Assembly (NCBI GenBank): GCA_003165095.1 | Contig: PLSH01000213.1 | Coordinates: 2,831 to 7,944, forward strand | DNA from: Acidobacteriaceae bacterium | GTDB lineage: Bacteria; Acidobacteriota; Terriglobia; Terriglobales; Acidobacteriaceae | Reading direction: 5' to 3' | Length of the DNA: 5,114 nt | Shown here: one piece after another, positions 1 through 5,114 of the stretch | How positions within the stretch are numbered: position 1 is the first letter of the stretch | Layout: the number at the start of each line of letters is the position of its first letter | Notes under the pieces: model-generated | The model's input: only the letters and a program-made list of their open reading frames with translations | The model's database searches: none | Told to the model about the DNA's origin: nothing | Made by a program: the position numbers and the translations under genes

Positions 1-2048
1 AGTCCCAGGGCGTCATCGCTACCGTAAAGCACTACGCCCTCAACGATGAGGAGTTCAACCGCCATAACGCCAACGTCCAGGTGGATGAGCGCACCATGCG
101 CGAAATCGACCTGCCCGCCTTTGAAGCCGCCGTCATTGAGGGCCAAGTCGATGCCGTCATGAATTCCTACAACCAGGTCAACGGCTTCCACGCCACCCAA
201 AGCGAATTCCTCAACCTCAAGGTCCTCAAGGGCGATTGGGGCTTCAAAGGCGTTCTCATGTCCGACTGGGACGCGACCTACGACGGCGTGGCCGCGGCCA
301 ACTACGGCCTCGACCTGGAAATGCCCAGTCCTAAATTCATGAACGCCAAAAATCTCGTTCCCGCCATCCAGAGCGGCCAGGTGAAGGAATCCACCATCGA
401 CGACAAGGTGCTGCGCCTGCTTCGCACCGAGCTGCGCTATGGATTCACCACCCGCCCTCAGTTCGATCCCGCCGACTCCACTTACTCGGTCGCCGATCGA
501 GCGGTCGCGCTTGATGGCGCTCTCGAAAGCATCACCCTGCTCAAGAATGAAGGCCAACTGCTGCCGCTCGACCCGGCCAAGATCAAGACCATCGCCGTCA
601 TTGGTCCCGATGCGTGGCCCGCCATCCCCGGCGGAGGCGGTTCCTCTGAAGCCACGGCATTCGAGCCTGTCAGCACTCTCACAGGCATCGCCAACCTGCT
701 CGGACCCGATGTCCACGTCCTTTACAGCCGCGGCCTTCCGGAGATGAATGACGTCTTCCGCAAAACCCGCTGGGAAGGCAGCGTCAAAGTGGAAACCTAC
801 CACAGTTCCGGCTTTACGGGCACACCGGATTCCGGTATGCGCCGCAACGTGGCCGACTGGCAGCCGAATCAATGGGAGGCCGCCGACCCCAACCCGCGCA
901 GCATCCGCTATACCGCCGCTTTCAAGTCCGACAACGCCGGCAAATATCTGCTGATTGCCGCCGCTGCCGGCGAAGATACCTTCAAGATCAACGTGGATGG
1001 GAAGCAGGTTATCAATCAGATCCACGCCGAGGGCCAGGTGCCAAAATACACCTCGCTCGACCTCGCCGCAGGGCAAACTGTCAGTCTTCAGGCCGACTAT
1101 CTGCCCCACGCGGCCGGCTCCCGCTTCGGGTTCGGCATTGCTTATGAACCGGACCTGGTTTCCGCCGACGCAAAACAGATCGCGTCTCTAGCCGATGCGG
1201 TTGTGCTGGCCGTCGGCTTTAATCCGCCCACCGAGGGCGAGGGTCATGACCGCACCTTCACGCTGCCCTGGGGCCAGGACGCGCTGATTGAAGCCATCGC
1301 CGCCGCCAACCCGCGCACCATCGTCACGCTCACTGGAGGAGGCGGCATGGATACCCGGCGCTGGCTCGACAAGGTGCCCGCGCTCCTGCACACCTGGTAT
1401 CCCGGCCAGGAAGGCGGCACCGCCGTGGCCCAGATCCTCTTCGGCAAATACGATCCCGAGGGCAAACTCCCGGTCAGCTTCGACCGCAGTTGGGAAGACA
1501 ACCCATCCTATTCCTGGTACTACGGCGTCCCTGGCGCTGACACCGTTTTGCACACCACGGGAGAAAACGGCACGCCCGTGGATTACACAATCGAGCAGAT
1601 CAAGTACGGCGACAAGCTCATGGTCGGCTACCGTTACTGGACCACGACGGGCAAGCACCCGCTGTTTCCATTCGGATTCGGCCTGAGCTATACCACTTTC
1701 AGCTTCTCGAATCTGCATTCGCCCGCAGCCGCCGCGTCCGGTTCCACAGTGGCCGTGAGCTTTGATGTCACCAACACCGGCGCCGTGGCCGGAGCAGAAG
1801 TGGCTCAGCTCTACGTCTCCGATCCCTCCGCCAAAGCAGACCGTCCCGAGCGCGAATTGAAGGGCTTCGAAAAAGTTCGTCTCGCACCTGGCGAAACCAA
1901 ACACATGACTTTGAATCTGGACGCCCGCGCCTTCAGCTACTGGGACGAGGCTGCACACAAGTGGACCATCGATCCCGGCAAGTTCGTAATCCGCATAGGC
2001 GACTCCAGCGAAAACACGCCGCTGCATGCTGATGTGACGCTCGAATAA
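1..2048 (+). CDS. Glycoside hydrolase family 3 beta-glucosidase-type enzyme with PA14 insert (5' partial)
   Basis: The enzyme hydrolyses terminal beta-linked sugars, probably from plant or microbial oligosaccharides, by a retaining mechanism. The frame is open from the left edge (first full codon at base 3), so the start and the early TIM-barrel lie outside the window. The GTG at 81 is internal, because family-typical sequence including the substrate-binding Lys-His pair (bases 27-32, GVIATVKHY) precedes it. Numbering residues from 81, the nucleophile is Asp62 in MSDWD (base 264). The C-terminal alpha/beta domain begins near residue 149 (ESITLLKN) and is interrupted by a PA14 domain at about 235-356, as in PA14-type GH3 beta-glucosidases. 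It resumes with EGEGHDR (385-391), where Glu387 is the likely acid/base. A fibronectin III-like domain covers about 574-645. The exact sugar specificity (glucoside, xyloside or other) cannot be read here. A terminator follows the stop, so this is the last gene of its transcript. Confidence 0.95.
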   Translation, partial: SQGVIATVKHYALNDEEFNRHNANVQVDERTMREIDLPAFEAAVIEGQVDAVMNSYNQVNGFHATQSEFLNLKVLKGDWGFKGVLMSDWDATYDGVAAANYGLDLEMPSPKFMNAKNLVPAIQSGQVKESTIDDKVLRLLRTELRYGFTTRPQFDPADSTYSVADRAVALDGALESITLLKNEGQLLPLDPAKIKTIAVIGPDAWPAIPGGGGSSEATAFEPVSTLTGIANLLGPDVHVLYSRGLPEMNDVFRKTRWEGSVKVETYHSSGFTGTPDSGMRRNVADWQPNQWEAADPNPRSIRYTAAFKSDNAGKYLLIAAAAGEDTFKINVDGKQVINQIHAEGQVPKYTSLDLAAGQTVSLQADYLPHAAGSRFGFGIAYEPDLVSADAKQIASLADAVVLAVGFNPPTEGEGHDRTFTLPWGQDALIEAIAAANPRTIVTLTGGGGMDTRRWLDKVPALLHTWYPGQEGGTAVAQILFGKYDPEGKLPVSFDRSWEDNPSYSWYYGVPGADTVLHTTGENGTPVDYTIEQIKYGDKLMVGYRYWTTTGKHPLFPFGFGLSYTTFSFSNLHSPAAAASGSTVAVSFDVTNTGAVAGAEVAQLYVSDPSAKADRPERELKGFEKVRLAPGETKHMTLNLDARAFSYWDEAAHKWTIDPGKFVIRIGDSSENTPLHADVTLE

Positions 2049-2068
2049 CGGAACACGGTATGCGGTTG

Positions 2069-2108
2069 GCTGAACGGCCTCACGTTGCGCGAGGCCGTTC
2101 AGCGTTTT
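2069..2108 (+). terminator. Intrinsic terminator after the GH3 gene
   Basis: A perfect 13-bp inverted repeat is present: GCTGAACGGCCTC (2069-2081) pairs with GAGGCCGTTCAGC (2091-2103) around a 9-base loop. It is followed by GTTTT, a short T tract. It lies 20 bases past the GH3 stop codon. The stem is strong and GC-rich. The T tract is short, so termination may be strong but not purely intrinsic. The near-perfect dyad would also fold on the opposite strand, but no - strand gene ends nearby. Confidence 0.85.
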
Positions 2109-2154
2109 GGCGCGATGGTCCGGTTGAGGATAGGTGCTTCAGAGCGGCCGCGGG

Positions 2155-2160
2155 TATACT
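2155..2160 (+). promoter_or_regulatory. Putative -10 box (TATACT) of a leaderless-type promoter
   Basis: TATACT matches five of six bases of the sigma-70 -10 consensus and stands out in a GC-rich gap. The ATG at 2169 begins 8 bases after it, so a normal start site (about 2167) would give an mRNA with almost no leader. No convincing -35 box lies 16-18 bases upstream, and no Shine-Dalgarno sequence lies between the box and the ATG. That pattern fits leaderless genes known from several bacterial phyla; its use here is an inference. Confidence 0.45.
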
Positions 2161-2168
2161 CGGCGCAG

Positions 2169-2753
2169 ATGGAGATTACGCCTCAATTCGATGACGAACC
2201 TGAGTTCGTCAGGCAAGTGGAGCTGGCAGTGAACGGAATTCTTCGCCGCTATTCACCTGTATCTCTCGCTCTCATCAAAATTGATAACTGGTTCGGCCGG
2301 CGATGGCTCTATTTTTCCGGAAAGGCGCTCGGGTCCGTGGGAATATGGCAGGTTCCCACGGATCGTCGACCGAATAACTTCTTAAGAATTCCACCTTTCG
2401 TGCCCGAAAGAGTTGTGTCACAGCGGAGGTTTATTGCTCCCGAGTATCGGGAGATCGATCCAGGGAAACTATTGCACAGGCACGTCACCAGTAGCGTCGC
2501 GCTTGAGCGAAGAGCCGCAGAACAAGAACCGGAGACGGCGCTCGTGTGGTATAGCGGAAATTCAAATGCAAACGGTCGCGGCGCACTGATGGCTTATATT
2601 CCGGTTGGCACATCGTACTGGCCCTGGTACGCCGAACTGGAACGTGCGGAACCTTGGCACATCACGGCTCAAGCGAAGAACATCAAGCCCAATCAGTTCT
2701 CCGGCCTGGTGGAAGAAGAATCGGATTCGCTAGTGGACTCGTCGACCAGTTGA
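2169..2753 (+). CDS. Hypothetical protein, 194 residues
   Basis: I do not recognise this family. The protein looks soluble and has no signal peptide or membrane segment. It is rich in Trp, Arg and Glu. Visible blocks are an N-terminal acidic helix-like stretch (residues 7-27), a basic/aromatic block NWFGRRWLYFSGKALG (40-55), PFVPERVVSQRRF (76-88), an aromatic stretch YWPWY (150-154) and an acidic/Ser tail (181-194). The frame is open upstream to 2085, but that TTG falls inside the terminator hairpin. An ATG at 2115 has no ribosome site and precedes the TATACT box. The ATG at 2169 is therefore preferred, which implies a leaderless message. By eye the gene is less GC-rich than the GH3 gene and uses more A/T-ending codons, which could mean transfer. 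It converges on the toxin gene, 21 bases away. Function unknown. Confidence 0.7.
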   Translation: MEITPQFDDEPEFVRQVELAVNGILRRYSPVSLALIKIDNWFGRRWLYFSGKALGSVGIWQVPTDRRPNNFLRIPPFVPERVVSQRRFIAPEYREIDPGKLLHRHVTSSVALERRAAEQEPETALVWYSGNSNANGRGALMAYIPVGTSYWPWYAELERAEPWHITAQAKNIKPNQFSGLVEEESDSLVDSSTS

Positions 2754-2774
2754 CCTGCAGCCCCAGAGCGGCCA

Positions 2775-3188
2775 CTAACTCCCATGCCGCTCCCAAAAAA
2801 CCGCCGGCGTAACAATGGAATATTGTTCGGCGAGCGCCAGCAGGTCCTTGTCCCCCGTAATCAGGTAATCTGCCTGCGCCGCCAGCAGCGTCCCGAGTAC
2901 AGGCCCGTCGGCCTTGTCGCGCAGTGCTTCGTCCACTTCCCCACTGGGCTCGACAATCTCCGCCATGAACAGGAAGCTGTCGGCAAGGTCGCGGACTTCC
3001 GCTGGGCTCAACTGAATGCGCGAGAGCCGCGGCAGCACCCGAACCATCTCATCCAATATGTACTTGGACAGCACCACATCCAGCCCGCCCTGCTGCCAGG
3101 CATTGAGGATGCGTCCCGGCACGCTCCCGGGATAAGCCAATCCCGACACCAAAACGTTGGTGTCCAGAACCACGCGCAAACCAGCCAT
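2775..3188 (-). CDS. PIN-domain toxin of a type II toxin-antitoxin pair (VapC-like, COG1569 type)
   Basis: This is a 137-residue PIN-domain protein, a Mg-dependent ribonuclease fold that as a free toxin cleaves RNA and blocks translation. The expected acidic residues are visible: Asp9 in VVLDTN, Glu47 in YILDEMVRVL, Asp91/Asp94 in RDKADGPVL, and Asp113 and Asp115 in ITGDKDLL. Length and motif spacing fit the family annotated as 'putative toxin-antitoxin system toxin component, PIN family'. The ATG overlaps the antitoxin's TGA by one base (TGATG), and a GGAG lies just upstream, so translation is probably coupled to the antitoxin. It shares the antitoxin promoter. No active-site residue appears lost, so the toxin is probably functional. 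The RNA target cannot be predicted from this sequence. Confidence 0.9.
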   Translation of the reverse strand: MAGLRVVLDTNVLVSGLAYPGSVPGRILNAWQQGGLDVVLSKYILDEMVRVLPRLSRIQLSPAEVRDLADSFLFMAEIVEPSGEVDEALRDKADGPVLGTLLAAQADYLITGDKDLLALAEQYSIVTPAVFWERHGS

Positions 3189-3457
3189 CAGCTCCGCCGT
3201 TCGCGCGCTACGGCCGCATCGATTTCCGCCATCCCCTCGCCAGTTGGCACATCCGCATAAGCCTCGGCAACCCGGCTGCTCAACGCATCGAACCGGTCGC
3301 GCATCCGGCGAATCCGGGCAAACAGCTCGGCGTCCACCAGCGCGGCCACCGGCTTGCCGTCCTTGCTTATCAAGATGCTGTCATTCCTGTATTGCACCTG
3401 GTTCAGCATCTCGCCCAGGTTCTGGCGAAAGTTGACAGCGCTCACTTCTGAGATCAT
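3188..3457 (-). CDS. Phd/YefM-family antitoxin
   Basis: This 89-residue protein neutralises the PIN toxin and, by family precedent, binds the operon's own operator. The N-terminal Phd/YefM DNA-binding fold is recognisable: SAVNFRQNLGEMLNQV (6-21), the beta strand SILISKDGKPVAALVD (27-42), then a helix from about residue 43. The charged C-terminal part (about 50-89) would be the flexible toxin-wrapping segment. The start is the ATG at 3455-3457, because GGAG lies 6 bases upstream of it; a TTG seven codons earlier (3478) lacks such a site. It is the first gene of the operon and its TGA overlaps the toxin ATG. Pairing of a Phd-type antitoxin with a PIN toxin is common in bacteria and archaea. 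Confidence 0.9.
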   Translation of the reverse strand: MISEVSAVNFRQNLGEMLNQVQYRNDSILISKDGKPVAALVDAELFARIRRMRDRFDALSSRVAEAYADVPTGEGMAEIDAAVARERRS

Positions 3458-3484
3458 CGCAAGCTCCAACCATAACAACCAATA

Positions 3485-3499
3485 TGATCATTATGATCA
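3485..3499. promoter_or_regulatory. Putative antitoxin operator: paired TGATCA half-sites
   Basis: TGATCA (3485-3490) and TGATCA (3494-3499) are separated by three bases. Each is a palindrome, and together they form a near-perfect dyad. The site covers the -10 box of the toxin-antitoxin promoter, so a bound antitoxin or antitoxin-toxin complex would block RNA polymerase. Conditional cooperative autorepression of this kind is established for Phd/Doc and related systems. Binding at this site is an inference from position and symmetry. Confidence 0.6.
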
Positions 3500-3518
3500 A
3501 AATGTATCCACCCGTCAA
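3490..3518 (-). promoter_or_regulatory. Promoter of the toxin-antitoxin operon
   Basis: Read on the - strand, TTGACG (3518-3513) and CATAAT (3495-3490) are each one base from the sigma-70 -35 and -10 consensus, with an ideal 17-base spacer. Predicted transcription would start near 3483, giving a leader of about 26 bases that includes the antitoxin's GGAG. The region is distinctly AT-rich against its surroundings. This is the best-matching promoter in the window. Confidence 0.75.
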
Positions 3519-3582
3519 CTCAAAGCTGCGACCGAAATCCCAAGCGCATCCTCTTGCCCTCGAGATTCAGACAAATGAATGC

Positions 3583-3610
3583 CCGATCGTCCGCTTCCTC
3601 CAGCGATCGG
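3583..3610 (-). terminator. Weak hairpin downstream of the DUF2306 gene
   Basis: CCGATCG (3583-3589) and CGATCGG (3604-3610) form a 7-bp stem with a 14-base loop, 12 bases past the DUF2306 stop on the - strand. The sequence that follows on that strand (GCATTCATTTGTC) has only scattered T residues. It could be a weak terminator separating this gene from the toxin-antitoxin operon. The large loop and the poor T tract make this uncertain. Confidence 0.3.
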
Positions 3611-3621
3611 TCCATACCTCC

Positions 3622-4248
3622 CTACGCGCGACGATGCATCAGCTCGCGGCGGTTGAAATAGACGTCCGTCAGGAAGAGATAGCAGGCGGAGAGGAAGAGG
3701 AGCATTAGCGCGAAGGTGGCCTCCGACATCTTGAAGTAGGCGGGGATGGGGTTGAGAATCCGGGTGAAGATGAAGTTGAGCGTGAAGACGTAGGAGCGGA
3801 TCATCCACTGGCGATGAACGGCGATATGCCGGTTGCGCGCGGTGAGGAAGGCGCAGAGAGTGCAGAGGAACCAGAGCGTGGCCAGGGTTCCGTTGGCCCA
3901 GCCTTCGCCGTGGCCGTCGTGGATGTTGAGCCAGAAAGCCAAGGGGGCGGCGATGGCGACCGCGCCGACATATACGCGGCCGAGGATGCGGTGGCGCTTG
4001 AGATGACGCTGGCGGAAGCGCGAGGAGAACTGGAACGGGCCGATCAGAATAGCCGCAAGGGCGGCAAGAGCGTGAGGAATCAGCAGCAGGCGGTCCTGGA
4101 TGATCCGGGTGCGGTAAGGATCATTGGTGTGTACGATGAGCGGGTAGTCGGTGAAGATGAGCACTGAGACAAACGCGAGCCCGAGGCCGGTCCAGAGGAT
4201 GGGCTTGGCGAGCGCCCCGGATGCGGGAGGCGTCGAGGTGGCAGACAT
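3622..4248 (-). CDS. DUF2306 family multi-pass membrane protein
   Basis: This is a 208-residue integral inner-membrane protein of the DUF2306 family (COG5395-type), whose function is not established. About six hydrophobic segments are visible: near residues 17-35, 54-72, 91-108, 118-137, 150-167 and 177-195. Family hallmarks are IPHALAALAAILIGPFQF (57-74), the basic loop RHLKRHRILGR (81-91) leading into YVG, and the later HRQWMIRSYVF (145-155). The conserved His residues (59, 82, 86, 141, 145) beside membrane segments suggest metal, haem or quinone contact, but that is speculation. The start ATG has GGAG about 6 bases upstream (TCGGAGAACCTA). The first 13 residues are Ser/Pro/Ala-rich and probably a disordered cytoplasmic tail. 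It is transcribed alone, away from the divergent ATPase gene. Confidence 0.85.
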   Translation of the reverse strand: MSATSTPPASGALAKPILWTGLGLAFVSVLIFTDYPLIVHTNDPYRTRIIQDRLLLIPHALAALAAILIGPFQFSSRFRQRHLKRHRILGRVYVGAVAIAAPLAFWLNIHDGHGEGWANGTLATLWFLCTLCAFLTARNRHIAVHRQWMIRSYVFTLNFIFTRILNPIPAYFKMSEATFALMLLFLSACYLFLTDVYFNRRELMHRRA

Positions 4249-4504
4249 TAGGTTCTCCGATTCTGAGGGAAGGGAAACGCGGGCCCGGCTGATGAACTGG
4301 ATCGAGTTGAATTTACCTTAGCAGGTTATTTCTTCTCAAGCATTTATTCCTTTGAGTCTTGCTGCCCGACGGCCGCTTCCTGGAAGCCTGTCTTGCATTC
4401 CTGGCCGAACCGAGCAGCGATTCAGCACTCATTCGGCCCCAGCCGCATCTGCGAGCGGCTCCTCGCGGAAAAAGTTCTGCGGCAGTTCGCGCCGGAGACC
4501 GTCT
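4249..4504. other. Divergent intergenic region between DUF2306 and COG2102 genes
   Basis: The two flanking genes point away from each other, so both sets of expression signals should lie here. An AT-rich stretch (about 4301-4360) holds the candidate - strand promoter. I found no convincing + strand promoter for the ATPase gene. The segment 4361-4504 is GC-rich and open in several frames. The frame of the ATPase stays open back to 4322, but the encoded Ser/Arg/Pro-rich peptide does not look like a domain, so this is treated as noncoding. Confidence 0.5.
4310..4339 (-). promoter_or_regulatory. Possible promoter of the DUF2306 gene
   Basis: On the - strand, TTGAGA (4339-4334) is a five-of-six -35 match. 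After 18 bases, TAAATT (4315-4310) is a four-of-six -10 match. This sits in the only AT-rich patch of the divergent intergenic region, about 60 bases before the start codon. It is plausible from position and composition only. Confidence 0.4.
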
Positions 4505-5114
4505 ATGATCGTCTTTATGAAGCGGGTTCTCCTGTCGTGGAGCAGCGGAAAAGACAGCGCCTGGACCCTGCACATGCTGCGCCGCGACCCAGCCATCGAA
4601 CTCTGCGGCCTGCTCACCACGCTCAATACTGAATTCGACCGCGTGGCCATGCACGGAACGCGGCGCTCGGTCCTTGAAGCCCAGGCCGCGGCTGCCCGCC
4701 TCCCTTTGTGGATCGTGCAGTTGCCCTGGCCTTGCTCCAATGAGATTTGTGAGGAGCGCATGGCGGAAGTCTGCCGGCGCGCTATCGACGAGCATATTCA
4801 CGCCGTAGCCTTCGGCGATCTCTTCCTGCCCGACGTCCGCGCTTACCGTGAGCGCCAGCTTGCGCCCACCGGTCTTGAGCCCATCTTTCCCCTGTGGCAG
4901 ATTCCCACCGATGCGCTGGCTCGCGAAATGATCGCCGGGGGCCTGCGCGCGCGCCTCTCCTGCGTCGATACGGAGCAACTCCCCGCAGCCTTCGCCGGGC
5001 GCGAATTCGACAGCGATTTCCTGCGCGACCTGCCGCCTGAAACCGACCCTTGCGGCGAGCGCGGCGAATTCCACACCTGCGTGTATGCCGGACCCATGTT
5101 TACCGCGCCGCTTC
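4505..5114 (+). CDS. COG2102 PP-loop ATPase, Dph6 / ATP_bind_4 family (3' partial)
   Basis: This is a PP-loop (adenine nucleotide alpha hydrolase-like) protein related to diphthine-ammonia ligase, which adenylates a substrate carboxylate for amidation. No stop occurs before the right edge, leaving 203 residues of a family usually about 220-240 long, so only the C-terminal end is missing. The ATP-binding SGKDS motif is at residues 14-18 (VLLSWSSGKDSAW). The family block FGDLFLPDVRAYRE is at about 103-116, and CGERGEFHT at 183-191 matches the conserved Dph6 C-terminal motif. The start at 4505 has GGAG 7 bases upstream; the in-frame ATG at 4517 (MKRVLLSW) has none but remains possible. Diphthamide is a modification of archaeal and eukaryotic EF2 and is not known in bacteria, so the bacterial substrate is unknown and a Dph6 name would be misleading. 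Confidence 0.88.
   Translation, partial: MIVFMKRVLLSWSSGKDSAWTLHMLRRDPAIELCGLLTTLNTEFDRVAMHGTRRSVLEAQAAAARLPLWIVQLPWPCSNEICEERMAEVCRRAIDEHIHAVAFGDLFLPDVRAYRERQLAPTGLEPIFPLWQIPTDALAREMIAGGLRARLSCVDTEQLPAAFAGREFDSDFLRDLPPETDPCGERGEFHTCVYAGPMFTAPL

Noticed and set aside
1188..2027. 279-residue open frame on the - strand inside the GH3 gene
   Set aside because: It is fully antisense to well-conserved GH3 domains, has a Gly/Ala/Val/Arg-rich composition typical of a shadow frame in GC-rich DNA, and shows no recognisable motifs.
2085..2168. Longer version of the hypothetical protein starting at TTG 2085 or ATG 2115
   Set aside because: 2085 lies inside the loop of the terminator hairpin, neither site has a Shine-Dalgarno sequence, and both precede the only good -10 box, so a transcript from that box would not contain them.
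2766..2792. Hairpin GAGCGGC/GCCGCTC between the convergent hypothetical and toxin genes as a bidirectional terminator
   Set aside because: The stem is 7 bp with a 13-base loop, and no T tract follows it in either direction. The A-run at 2795-2800 is on the wrong side for the - strand transcript.
2784..3260. 158-residue + strand open frame opposite the toxin gene
   Set aside because: The - strand encodes a clear PIN domain with its acidic residues in place; the + frame is low in hydrophobic order, rich in Arg/Gln/Pro, and is a shadow.
3458..3478. TTG start at 3478 for the antitoxin
   Set aside because: The ATG at 3457 has GGAG at proper spacing, and the extra seven residues are not part of the Phd fold.
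4313..5074. 253-residue - strand open frame opposite the COG2102 gene
   Set aside because: The + strand holds the SGKDS and CGERGEFHT motifs over the same stretch; the - frame has no recognisable domain and ends in low-complexity basic sequence.

Overview
The window is GC-rich bacterial chromosomal DNA. It carries five complete genes or gene pairs' members in mixed orientation plus two genes cut by the window edges. A PA14-containing family 3 glycoside hydrolase beside a DUF2306 membrane protein, a Phd/PIN toxin-antitoxin pair and a COG2102 PP-loop ATPase would suit a soil saprophyte such as an acidobacterium. That assignment is an inference from gene content and protein flavour; there is no rRNA or other marker in the window. 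No RNA genes, insertion sequences, CRISPR arrays or prophage genes were seen.

Left part (1-2110): the C-terminal two thirds of a GH3 beta-glucosidase-type enzyme on the + strand, open at the left edge. It has the catalytic Asp, a PA14 carbohydrate-binding insert and a fibronectin III-like tail. It ends at 2048 and is followed by a strong 13-bp-stem intrinsic terminator (2069-2108). Middle (2150-2753): an unrecognised 194-residue + strand protein. Its likely ATG lies only 8 bases after a TATACT box with no Shine-Dalgarno sequence, so its mRNA may be leaderless.

Right of that (2775-3518) is a - strand type II toxin-antitoxin operon. The Phd/YefM-like antitoxin comes first, and its stop overlaps the start of a PIN-domain (VapC-like) toxin in TGATG. 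The operon has a near-consensus promoter whose -10 box sits between two TGATCA half-sites, the usual layout for autorepression by the antitoxin.

Next (3622-4248) is a - strand DUF2306 multi-pass membrane protein. A divergent intergenic region of about 256 bases follows. Then comes a + strand COG2102 (Dph6/ATP_bind_4) PP-loop ATPase that starts at 4505 and runs off the right edge.

Apart from the toxin-antitoxin pair, the neighbours show no shared pathway. The window reads as independently transcribed genes, with the toxin-antitoxin cassette and perhaps the hypothetical protein as accessory insertions. I saw no strong case for an undescribed system. The hypothetical protein with its leaderless-type start, and the autoregulatory site of the toxin-antitoxin operon, are the points most worth checking.
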